Shown here: one piece after another, positions 1-5,843 of the stretch
How positions within the stretch are numbered: position 1 is the first letter of the stretch
How the letters are laid out: each line of letters begins with the position of its first letter
Source of the DNA: Dehalococcoidia bacterium
Lineage (GTDB): Bacteria > Chloroflexota > Dehalococcoidia > Dehalococcoidales > BS750m-G39
Length of the DNA: 9,648 nucleotides
Assembly: GCA_030640325.1 (NCBI GenBank)
Contig: DAOWJM010000125.1
Coordinates: 1 to 9,648, forward strand
Direction of reading: 5' to 3'
Notes under the pieces: generated by a model
Told to the model about the DNA's origin: nothing
Seen by the model: only the letters and a program-made list of their open reading frames with translations
Databases searched by the model: none
Position numbers and translations under genes: made by a program

Positions 1-2436
1 AAGATTATCCGAGCCCTCGGCGTTGAAGGCGGCTGCAATATACAATTTGCCCTTGATACCAATAGCAATAGTTACTATGTAATTGAGGTCAACCCCCGGG
101 TCAGCCGCAGCTCAGCCTTAGCCAGTAAGGCTACCGGCTATCCCATTGCTCGGGTGGCAGCCAAGATAGCTGTGGGCAAGAGGCTTGATGAAATCCCCAA
201 CCAGGTAACGGGAAAGACCATGGCTTCTTTTGAGCCAGCGCTGGATTACCTGGTGGTTAAGATTCCTCGCTGGCCATTTGATAAATTTGCCTCAGGCGAC
301 AGGGTTATAGGGACTCAGATGAAAGCCACCGGTGAGGTAATGGCTATTGACAGGTGCTTTGAGGCAGCCCTGCAGAAGGCAATACGCTCCCTGGAGTTCG
401 GCAGAAGGTCATTGCTCTGGGAGGACCCGAAGTGGGAGCTGGGAACAAATATTGATTCCTACCCCCTAGAGCCTAGCGACCTGAGATTGTGGGCATTAAT
501 GGCAGCCTTAAGACGGGGGATAACTGCTGAAGGGCTATCCGAGCATACCAAAATTGACCTGTGGTTTACCGCCAAGCTCCAGAACATTGTAGACATGGAA
601 AAACAGCTCCTCTCTCAACCTTTAACTCCAGAGCTCCTGTGGCAGGCAAAGCGTCTCGGCTTCTCCGATGAGCAGATTGGGACTCTGGCTGACAGACTTC
701 CGGAGCAAGTAAGGCAACAGCGTCATAGCTGGGATATTCGCCCTGTTTATAAGATGGTGGATACCTGTGCTGCTGAGTTTGATGCCGGCACCCCCTATTT
801 CTATAGCACCTATGAGCAGGAGAATGAGGCTGAGCCACTTGAGGGGAATAAGGCGATAGTTATCGGCAGTGGTCCTATCCGCATTGCTCAGGGGATTGAA
901 TTTGACTACTGCAGTGTTCATTCAGCCTGGGCGTTGCAGGAATCTGGCTATAAAGCCATTATGATAAACTCAAACCCGGAAACAGTGTCCACCGATTTTG
1001 ACACCAGCGACCGCCTCTACTTTGAAGCCCTGGATGAAGAGAGCCTGCGTGATATTCTTGAAAACGAAAGCGGGACCAGCGATGCCCCTCCATCTATAGT
1101 CCAGTTTGGCGGTCAGACAGCCATAAACCTGGCTGAGCCCCTATTTCGTAGCGGTATGCCTCTTCTCGGCTCCAGTGCCGAAGCCATTGACCTTGCTGAG
1201 GACAGGCGTAGGTTTGAGAACTTCCTCAGTGAGCTAGGTGTCCCACAACCACCAGGAGCCGGAGTAACCTCTGTAGACGAAGCACTCAGCGTGGCCAAGC
1301 TTATCGGCTACCCGGTGCTGGTTCGCCCCAGCTATGTCCTCGGTGGCAGAGCTATGGAAATAGTCCATGACGACAGCGAGCTTAGCCGCTACATGAAACT
1401 GGCTATGGAACTGGATACCAAGCACCCTGTCCTTATAGATAAGTATCTAGAGGGTAAAGAGGTAGAAGTTGACGCCGTAGGCGATGGGGAGGATGTTCTC
1501 ATCCCGGGAATAATGGAGCATATTGAACGGGCAGGAGTGCATAGCGGAGATTCAATGGCTCTCTATCCCGGGATAAACCTGACTGAAGCCGAGGTGGAAA
1601 CTATTGTTGACTATACTATCAAGATAGGGCTGGGACTCAAAATCAAGGGCTTGATGAACATCCAGTTCGTCATTATGCCCGGTAGCGATACTCAAAGTTC
1701 ATCAGTCTATGTATTGGAGGTAAACCCTCGGGCTAGCCGCACTATCCCGTTTATCTCTAAGGTTACCGGTGTGCCCATGGTAAATGTGGCTACCAAGGTC
1801 ATGCTAGATAAGACTCTCAAGGAGCAGGGCTATAGCACCGGACTGTGGAAAAGGCAAAAGCTAGTTAGCATTAAAGCCCCGGTTTTTTCTATGTCAAAGC
1901 TGGCTGGTGTTGATACTTACCTCGGACCTGAGATGAAGTCCACCGGGGAGGTAATGGGGATTGACTATACCTTTGATGCTGCCTTAGCCAAGGCGCTTCA
2001 AGCCGCGGGACTAATGCTTCTGCCGCAAGGAGCTATACTCTTCAGCATCGCCGATAGGGATAAGCCTGAAGCACTACCCATAATCAAGAAGTTCTCCCAG
2101 ATAGGCTACAAACTCTATGCTACTGAAGGCACGGCAAACATGATTGAGGCGGTTGGACTCCCGGTAACCATGATAAGCAAAAAGTTGAGCGAGGGGCATC
2201 CCAATGTTATTGACATTATCAACGACAAAACAGTGAGTGGCATCGTCAATACCATTACTGGAGGTCGTATTCCACTGAGGGATGGCTTTGAAATCCGTCG
2301 TGCTGCCACTGAAAAGCGCATCCCATGCTTTACTTCTCTTGATACCGCTCAAGCTGCCTTGGAGGTACTCCTCAGTGGGAGCCAGATTTATAGCGCTCAG
2401 CCCTTATCAGACTATCGGAGAAAGGAACCCACTTGA
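1..2436 (+). CDS. carB: Carbamoyl-phosphate synthase large subunit, 5'-truncated by window edge
   Basis: CarB makes carbamoyl phosphate from bicarbonate, ammonia (delivered by CarA from glutamine) and two ATP, feeding cytoplasmic pyrimidine and arginine synthesis. The reading frame is open from base 1, so the start lies upstream. About 811 residues are visible, against roughly 1,070 in typical CarB, so about 260 N-terminal residues are missing. Visible in order: the end of the first ATP-grasp domain (EVNPRVSRSSALASKATGYP, near residue 30), the oligomerisation region, the start of the second synthetase half (GSGPIRIAQGIEFDY, near 289), the second ATP-grasp domain (RPSYVLGGRAM near 442, later EVNPRASRTIPF), and a C-terminal MGS-like allosteric domain of about 140 residues. 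The two EVNPR blocks show the internal duplication typical of CarB. No frameshift is seen. The stop overlaps the pyrK start, which supports co-translation in a pyrimidine operon. Regulation by nucleotides through the MGS domain is known for the family, not shown here. Confidence 0.97.
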   Translation, partial: KIIRALGVEGGCNIQFALDTNSNSYYVIEVNPRVSRSSALASKATGYPIARVAAKIAVGKRLDEIPNQVTGKTMASFEPALDYLVVKIPRWPFDKFASGDRVIGTQMKATGEVMAIDRCFEAALQKAIRSLEFGRRSLLWEDPKWELGTNIDSYPLEPSDLRLWALMAALRRGITAEGLSEHTKIDLWFTAKLQNIVDMEKQLLSQPLTPELLWQAKRLGFSDEQIGTLADRLPEQVRQQRHSWDIRPVYKMVDTCAAEFDAGTPYFYSTYEQENEAEPLEGNKAIVIGSGPIRIAQGIEFDYCSVHSAWALQESGYKAIMINSNPETVSTDFDTSDRLYFEALDEESLRDILENESGTSDAPPSIVQFGGQTAINLAEPLFRSGMPLLGSSAEAIDLAEDRRRFENFLSELGVPQPPGAGVTSVDEALSVAKLIGYPVLVRPSYVLGGRAMEIVHDDSELSRYMKLAMELDTKHPVLIDKYLEGKEVEVDAVGDGEDVLIPGIMEHIERAGVHSGDSMALYPGINLTEAEVETIVDYTIKIGLGLKIKGLMNIQFVIMPGSDTQSSSVYVLEVNPRASRTIPFISKVTGVPMVNVATKVMLDKTLKEQGYSTGLWKRQKLVSIKAPVFSMSKLAGVDTYLGPEMKSTGEVMGIDYTFDAALAKALQAAGLMLLPQGAILFSIADRDKPEALPIIKKFSQIGYKLYATEGTANMIEAVGLPVTMISKKLSEGHPNVIDIINDKTVSGIVNTITGGRIPLRDGFEIRRAATEKRIPCFTSLDTAQAALEVLLSGSQIYSAQPLSDYRRKEPT

Positions 2437-3209
2437 GGCAAGAAATTGCTTCCGTTACTGCAAATACTGAGCTTATGCCACAAGTTCACCTTATGTGGCT
2501 AGAATCTCCTCAGATAGCCTCCATAGCCCAGCCGGGGCACTTTGTCATGGTGCGCTGTGGGGAGGGGTTGGAATATCAGCTACGCCGCCCATTTAGCATC
2601 CACCAAGTAGATAAGACAAAGGTTAAACTTGCTCTCCTGTTCACTGTAGTTGGCAAAGGAACGCATTGGTTATCTCAATGTCGGGTTGGAGATAACATAG
2701 ACCTTTTAGGACCGCTAGGCAATGGCTATTCCATTCATCCCGGCTCACAGAACCTGCTACTGGTGGCTGGCGGAATTGGCATTGCCCCGCTGGTCTTTCT
2801 GGCTCAGCAAGCCTTAAGTCAAGGGCAGTCAGTAACGCTGCTTTTGGGAACATCAACCGCCACCCAGCTTTACCCGGAGCATCTCCTACCCTCTGAAGTC
2901 AAGCTTATCATCGCCACTGAGGATGGGACTGCCGGCAAAAAGGGATTGATAACCGACCTCCTGCCGGATTTTACTGGCTGGGCAGACCAAATCTTTGCCT
3001 GTGGACCGACTTCAATGTATCAGACCATAGTTGCCCAAAACCAGCAAAAATCAAAGCCGGTCCAGATTTCCCTTGAAGTGAGGATGGGGTGTGGGCTGGG
3101 AGTCTGCTACGGGTGCACAGTAAAGACAAAAAGCGGGCTAAGGCAAGTATGCAAGGATGGGCCGATATTTGATTTAGGCGATATATTGTGGGGTGAATTA
3201 GATTTATAA
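2433..3209 (+). CDS. pyrK: Dihydroorotate dehydrogenase electron-transfer subunit PyrK (FAD, 2Fe-2S)
   Basis: This 258-residue protein is a ferredoxin-reductase-like electron-transfer subunit that passes electrons from the PyrD flavin to NAD in class 1B dihydroorotate dehydrogenase, a cytoplasmic pyrimidine enzyme. Visible motifs are the flavin-binding RRPFSI (51-56), the nucleotide-binding GGIGIAPL (113-120), CGP (190-192), and a C-terminal 2Fe-2S site at C220, C225, C228 and C240. The cluster spacing C-x4-C-x2-C-x11-C is the PyrK pattern. The start is TTG at 2433, sharing TTGA with the carB stop, and a GGAGAAAGG ribosome binding site at 2417-2425 lies 7 bases upstream. The overlap suggests translational coupling to carB. 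No pyrD is in the window, so the partner must be elsewhere. Related reductase subunits (for example of sulfide dehydrogenase or NADPH:ferredoxin oxidoreductase) share the fold, but the carB context favours PyrK. Confidence 0.9.
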   Translation: MRQEIASVTANTELMPQVHLMWLESPQIASIAQPGHFVMVRCGEGLEYQLRRPFSIHQVDKTKVKLALLFTVVGKGTHWLSQCRVGDNIDLLGPLGNGYSIHPGSQNLLLVAGGIGIAPLVFLAQQALSQGQSVTLLLGTSTATQLYPEHLLPSEVKLIIATEDGTAGKKGLITDLLPDFTGWADQIFACGPTSMYQTIVAQNQQKSKPVQISLEVRMGCGLGVCYGCTVKTKSGLRQVCKDGPIFDLGDILWGELDL

Positions 3210-3219
3210 TCATTGGCGC

Positions 3220-3226
3220 AGGAGGT
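3220..3226 (+). promoter_or_regulatory. Ribosome binding site that fixes the YjbQ start
   Basis: AGGAGGT lies 7 bases upstream of the ATG at 3234. An in-frame TTG at 3213 would place this ribosome binding site inside the gene, so the ATG is the better start. Confidence 0.85.
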
Positions 3227-3233
3227 AATAAAT

Positions 3234-3650
3234 ATGGTAGTCACCAAAAGAATTGGTCTCCAGACTAAAGGGCACTGCGATATTATTGACATTACGCCAG
3301 AGGTAGAACAAAAGCTTGGTGAGACGGATATAAGGAATGGAACGGTTACCCTATTCGTTGCCGGTTCAACGGCGGGAATATCTACCATTGAATTTGAATC
3401 CGGATTGCTCTCTGACTTCCAGAGTATGTGGGAGAGAAATGCCCCCAAAGATATTCCCTATGACCACGACCGGCGCTGGGGCGATGGCAACGGATACTCA
3501 CATGTCCGAGCCTCGCTACTGGGTGCCTCGCTGGTAATTCCGTTTAACGATAGAAGGTTAGCTTTAGGCACCTGGCAACAAGTAGTGCTGGTAGATTTCG
3601 ACAATAGACCAAGGTCAAGGCAAATCATAGTGCAGATTATGGGTGAATAG
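3234..3650 (+). CDS. yjbQ: YjbQ/UPF0047 family protein (secondary thiamine-phosphate synthase-like)
   Basis: The protein has 138 residues from the ATG, the usual length for this single-domain family. Family hallmarks are visible: GDGNGYSHVRASLLG (83-97), GTWQQVVLVDFDNRPRSR (112-129), and the N-terminal TKGHCDIIDIT stretch that leads into the beta-sandwich. E. coli YjbQ has a weak thiamine-phosphate synthase side activity, and the true role of the family is unsettled, so the product name should be read with care. A strong AGGAGGT site sits 7 bases before the ATG. The gene follows pyrK by 24 bases on the same strand, without a visible terminator or promoter between, and is probably the last gene of the pyrimidine transcript. 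A link between pyrimidine or thiamine metabolism and this protein is inference only. An alternative TTG start at 3213 would add seven residues but overruns the ribosome binding site. Confidence 0.9.
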   Translation: MVVTKRIGLQTKGHCDIIDITPEVEQKLGETDIRNGTVTLFVAGSTAGISTIEFESGLLSDFQSMWERNAPKDIPYDHDRRWGDGNGYSHVRASLLGASLVIPFNDRRLALGTWQQVVLVDFDNRPRSRQIIVQIMGE

Positions 3651-3652
3651 AT

Positions 3653-3687
3653 TGGCTTTGACAGCGGTTTAAGCCAGAGCTTATAAT
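3653..3687 (+). promoter_or_regulatory. Perfect consensus sigma70-type promoter with bracketing inverted repeat
   Basis: A TTGACA -35 box (3658-3663) and a TATAAT -10 box (3682-3687) are separated by 18 bases, both matching the consensus in all six positions. Transcription would start near 3694 and read into the two desulforedoxin-like genes. A 6-base inverted repeat, TGGCTT (3653-3658) and AAGCCA (3671-3676), surrounds the -35 box and might be an operator. It lies in the only sizeable gap of the plus-strand block. Confidence 0.85.
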
Positions 3688-3734
3688 ATGATGCCCTCAA
3701 TGGCACAAAGTAAACCATAGAAAGGTGGCGTGAG

Positions 3735-3854
3735 ATGGCAAATCAGATAGGTAAGAGGTATTGCTGTGCTAAGTGTGGCGCTGAGTTCATCGTTACCAGG
3801 GGGGGCGAAGGCACAATCCACTGCTGTGGTCAACCCATGGAGCTAAAGAAATAA
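3735..3854 (+). CDS. Desulforedoxin-like small metal-binding protein, copy 1
   Basis: A 39-residue protein, MANQIGKRYCCAKCGAEF followed by a short loop and HCCGQPMELKK at the end. It matches the desulforedoxin fold: CxxC (C11, C14) followed about 15 residues later by adjacent cysteines (C30, C31) and CCGxxM. Desulforedoxin of Desulfovibrio gigas (about 36 residues) binds iron as Fe(Cys)4 in a homodimer, and the same fold forms the N-terminal domain of desulfoferrodoxin (superoxide reductase). Here the catalytic superoxide reductase domain is absent. An additional cysteine, C10, precedes the CxxC. The ribosome binding site AAGGTGG (3722-3728) lies 6 bases before the ATG, and a consensus promoter sits about 48 bases upstream. 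A role as a small electron carrier or in oxidative stress defence is inferred from the family; zinc rather than iron is possible. Confidence 0.85.
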   Translation: MANQIGKRYCCAKCGAEFIVTRGGEGTIHCCGQPMELKK

Positions 3855-3884
3855 GCTAAGTCAGTTTGTGGGAGTATTATTTAA

Positions 3885-4028
3885 ATGGCAAGTCAATTAG
3901 GTAAAAGGTATCGCTGTTCTAAGTGTGGCACTGAAATTCTATGCACTAAAGCCGGGGAGGGCACACCTACCTGCTGCGGTCAGGAAATGGAAGTCCAGGA
4001 ACCCAGACCAATCCCGTCTTCAGACTAA
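3885..4028 (+). CDS. Desulforedoxin-like small metal-binding protein, copy 2
   Basis: A 47-residue paralogue of the gene just upstream. 23 of the first 39 positions are identical, including MA-Q-GKRY, KCG, GEGT and CCGQ-ME. The four metal cysteines are conserved (C11, C14, C30, C31). It has one extra cysteine at a different position (C20) and an eight-residue tail (PRPIPSSD). As with copy 1, there is no superoxide reductase domain. The gap between the copies is 30 bases, with a GGGAG ribosome binding site at 3870-3874 and no promoter seen, so both should be on one transcript. The stop at 4026-4028 lies only 6 bases from the folE stop on the other strand. Tandem duplication followed by divergence is the simplest explanation. 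The copies may form homodimers or a heterodimer (inference). Confidence 0.83.
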   Translation: MASQLGKRYRCSKCGTEILCTKAGEGTPTCCGQEMEVQEPRPIPSSD

Positions 4029-4034
4029 CCGAGC

Positions 4035-4601
4035 CTATTTACCCTGCAGCAGAGAGAAAAATTCAGCCCTGGTTTCTGTTCTGTTACGAAAGGTACCCCT
4101 GAGGGCTGAGGTAACAATAGTGCTTCCAGGCTTCTTGATACCACGCATAATCATACACAGGTGCTCAGCCTGGGCAATTACCCCCACACCATCAGGCTTG
4201 AGCCCATCAACAATGGCATCGGCAATCTGGGTAGTCATTCTCTCCTGAATCTGGGGGCGCTTGGCAAAGATTTCCACTACCCGAGCCAGTTTGCTACCAC
4301 CGACAACACGCCCTGTGGCATTGGGAATATATCCTATATGAACCACACCGTAAAATGGCAAAAGGTGATGCTCACACATGGAATAAAATGGAATATCCCT
4401 GAGAATTACCATTTCACGGTGCCCTTCCTCAAAGCCTACCGTCAACTCTTCCCTGGGGTTCATATTAAGTCCCATAAAAAGCTCGGCATACATCTCAGCC
4501 ACCCGCCCCGGAGTGCCGAGCAATCCCTCCCTCTCGGGGTCTTCACCAATAGCCCTGATGATAGAGGTTACTGCTTTCTTAATCTCAGCCTCGTTAAACA
4601 C
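4035..4601 (-). CDS. folE: GTP cyclohydrolase I (type IA)
   Basis: FolE converts GTP to 7,8-dihydroneopterin triphosphate, the first step of folate synthesis and also of queuosine and pterin routes, as a cytoplasmic zinc-dependent multimer. The 188-residue protein carries the zinc and active-site set: C76, H78 and H79 in SMCEHHLLPFYG (74-85), and H147 and C149 in AEHLCM (145-150). These correspond to C110, H112, H113, H179 and C181 of E. coli. The signature GGSKLARVVEIFAKRPQ (101-117) followed by QERMT is intact. Length is normal for a bacterial type IA enzyme with a short N-terminus. The start is GTG at 4601, chosen because AAAGGAGG (4608-4615) lies 6 bases upstream. The gene follows thrC on the same strand, but with a 142-base gap holding a candidate promoter and repeats, so separate transcription is likely. 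It converges on the desulforedoxin pair with a 6-base gap. Confidence 0.96.
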   Translation of the reverse strand: MFNEAEIKKAVTSIIRAIGEDPEREGLLGTPGRVAEMYAELFMGLNMNPREELTVGFEEGHREMVILRDIPFYSMCEHHLLPFYGVVHIGYIPNATGRVVGGSKLARVVEIFAKRPQIQERMTTQIADAIVDGLKPDGVGVIAQAEHLCMIMRGIKKPGSTIVTSALRGTFRNRTETRAEFFSLLQGK

Positions 4602-4607
4602 TCTAGT

Positions 4608-4615
4608 CCTCCTTT
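4608..4615 (-). promoter_or_regulatory. Strong ribosome binding site for folE (GTG start)
   Basis: AAAGGAGG on the minus strand, 6 bases before the GTG at 4601-4599, supports that non-ATG start. Confidence 0.85.
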
Positions 4616-4625
4616 AATGCTTACC

Positions 4626-4643
4626 ATTGTTTCCTAAAACAAT
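4626..4643 (-). repeat. 18-base inverted repeat in the folE leader
   Basis: Perfect 7-base arms ATTGTTT and AAACAAT are separated by four bases. It lies 10 bases upstream of the folE ribosome binding site. It could be a protein-binding operator or a weak AU-rich RNA hairpin; it has no T-run that would make it a terminator. Confidence 0.5.
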
Positions 4644-4707
4644 TCCTATCTAAGTAGGTATGAAATATGTGACTTAATTTTTATGGAAACAACTCCTATC
4701 TGATTAG
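4637..4707 (-). repeat. Two 21-base direct repeats upstream of folE
   Basis: Copies at 4637-4657 and 4687-4707 match at 18 of 21 positions. On the folE strand both contain the core AGATAGGARTTGTTT. Their starts are exactly 50 bases apart, about five helical turns, which suits a pair of binding sites for one regulator. The copy nearest thrC overlaps the predicted transcription start. No regulator can be named from the sequence. Confidence 0.5.
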
Positions 4708-4709
4708 CT

Positions 4710-4737
4710 TTGATAATTGTTTCAACTGTTATGTCAA
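4710..4737 (-). promoter_or_regulatory. Candidate promoter for folE
   Basis: On the minus strand, TTGACA (4737-4732) is followed after 16 bases by TATCAA (4715-4710). The -35 box is perfect and the -10 box matches 4 of 6. It lies immediately after the thrC stop codon, and transcription would begin near 4703, giving a leader of about 100 bases. A TTGTTTC element (4717-4723) sits within the spacer. Confidence 0.5.
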
Positions 4738-4743
4738 GTTAGC

Positions 4744-5802
4744 TTAACCCAAGTTTAGAGCCTGCTCCACAGCGGCTAAATCAGCGGGGAGCTCAAGGAA
4801 GGGCTCAGCATCTTTTACTGCGGTCTCGGTATCCTTGAGTCCAGTGCCGGTTACCACGCAAACCACCCTGCTTTGAGAGAAGTCCATCCCCTTCTGAGAG
4901 AGCTTGATAAGCCCGGCTAGAGAAGCTGCTGACGCTGGCTCGCCAAAAACGCCCCCCTTGGTTGCCATAAGTTTCTGGGCGGACAGAATCTCGTTATCGC
5001 TGACCATATCAATAACGCCACCGGACTCATCGCGAGCAGCCGCTGCCTTCTGCCAGCTAGCCGGGTTGCCTATTCTTATTGCCGAGGCAACAGTCTCAGG
5101 CTGGTCAATAACATAGCCCCGAACAATGGGAGCAGCGCCCTCTGCCTGAAAACCCATGAGCTTAGGCTTACTCTTTGCCCTACCTGCTTGATAATAGTCG
5201 GTAAAGCCCTTCCAGTAGGCGGCGATATTGCCGGCATTGCCCACCGGAATAAAAAGATAGTCCGGGGCTTGGTCTAAACTATCAATAATCTCAAAGGCGG
5301 CGGTTTTTTGCCCCTCGATGCGATGGGGGTTAACCGAGTTCACCAGGGCAATCGGATGCCTCTGGGTCAGGCTTCGCACTATGTCTAGCGCCTGGTCAAA
5401 ATTTCCATCAATGGTGACTATTTTAGCCCTATAGACAATAGCCTGAGCGAGCTTACCGAGGGCAATCTTACCTTTGGGGACAACGATAATGGCGCCAACT
5501 CCGCAATAGGCGGCATAGGCAGCGGCTGAGGCGCTGGTATTGCCAGTGGAGGCACACATTAAAGCCTTGCTGCCAGCTTCCAGCGCCTTAGCTACCGCCA
5601 CTACCATGCCCCTATCTTTAAAGGAACCGGTGGGATTACACCCCTCCAGCTTAAGGTATAGCTCGCCGCAGCCGGTTTCCCTTTCCAGCTGGCGGCACCT
5701 GACCAGAGGGGTATCCCCCTCGCCCAAAGAGAACAGGGGCGTTTTGGAGGTGACGGGAAGGAAGTCTTTATAGTTAATTAGGACACCGGGTTTCATCATC
5801 AC
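4744..5802 (-). CDS. thrC: Threonine synthase (PLP-dependent)
   Basis: ThrC converts O-phosphohomoserine to threonine, the last step of the pathway, using pyridoxal phosphate in the cytoplasm. The 352-residue protein belongs to the short fold-type II form. NPTGSFKDRG holds the PLP lysine at K62, CASTGNTSASAAAYA (83-97) contacts the substrate, PVGNAGNIAAYW (186-197) is the PLP phosphate loop, and a C-terminal VVTGTGLKD is present. The beginning reads GTG ATG ATG AAA. A GAAAGGG ribosome binding site (5802-5808) overlaps the GTG, so the ATG at 5799 or, with better spacing, 5796 is the more likely start (351 or 350 residues). It follows the restriction-modification gene by 41 bases and lies downstream of hom on the same strand, which fits a threonine operon. 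No clear terminator follows the stop. Confidence 0.95.
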   Translation of the reverse strand: MMMKPGVLINYKDFLPVTSKTPLFSLGEGDTPLVRCRQLERETGCGELYLKLEGCNPTGSFKDRGMVVAVAKALEAGSKALMCASTGNTSASAAAYAAYCGVGAIIVVPKGKIALGKLAQAIVYRAKIVTIDGNFDQALDIVRSLTQRHPIALVNSVNPHRIEGQKTAAFEIIDSLDQAPDYLFIPVGNAGNIAAYWKGFTDYYQAGRAKSKPKLMGFQAEGAAPIVRGYVIDQPETVASAIRIGNPASWQKAAAARDESGGVIDMVSDNEILSAQKLMATKGGVFGEPASAASLAGLIKLSQKGMDFSQSRVVCVVTGTGLKDTETAVKDAEPFLELPADLAAVEQALNLG

Positions 5803-5843
5803 CCTTTCGCCAGTCTAATTAATGCTCCTAACCCCATCATCCG

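Noticed and set aside
3213..3233. TTG at 3213 as the YjbQ start
   Set aside because: It would place the AGGAGGT ribosome binding site within the coding region; the ATG at 3234 has ideal spacing.
3107..3448. 113-residue minus-strand open frame across the pyrK-yjbQ junction
   Set aside because: It is antisense to both well-supported genes, has no family features and no ribosome binding site of note.
4161..4637. 158-residue open frame on the plus strand opposite folE
   Set aside because: It lies antisense to a clearly conserved folE with all active-site residues, shows no recognisable motif, and is a shadow of that gene.
4658..4692. A second folE promoter (TTGTTT, 17 bases, CATATT)
   Set aside because: Both boxes are poor matches in AT-rich DNA; the upstream TTGACA candidate is better.
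5803..5843. Insertion-type repeats or attachment site at the restriction-modification gene borders
   Set aside because: Comparing this gap with 8523-8546 by eye gave no matching direct or inverted repeat, so no mobile element can be claimed.
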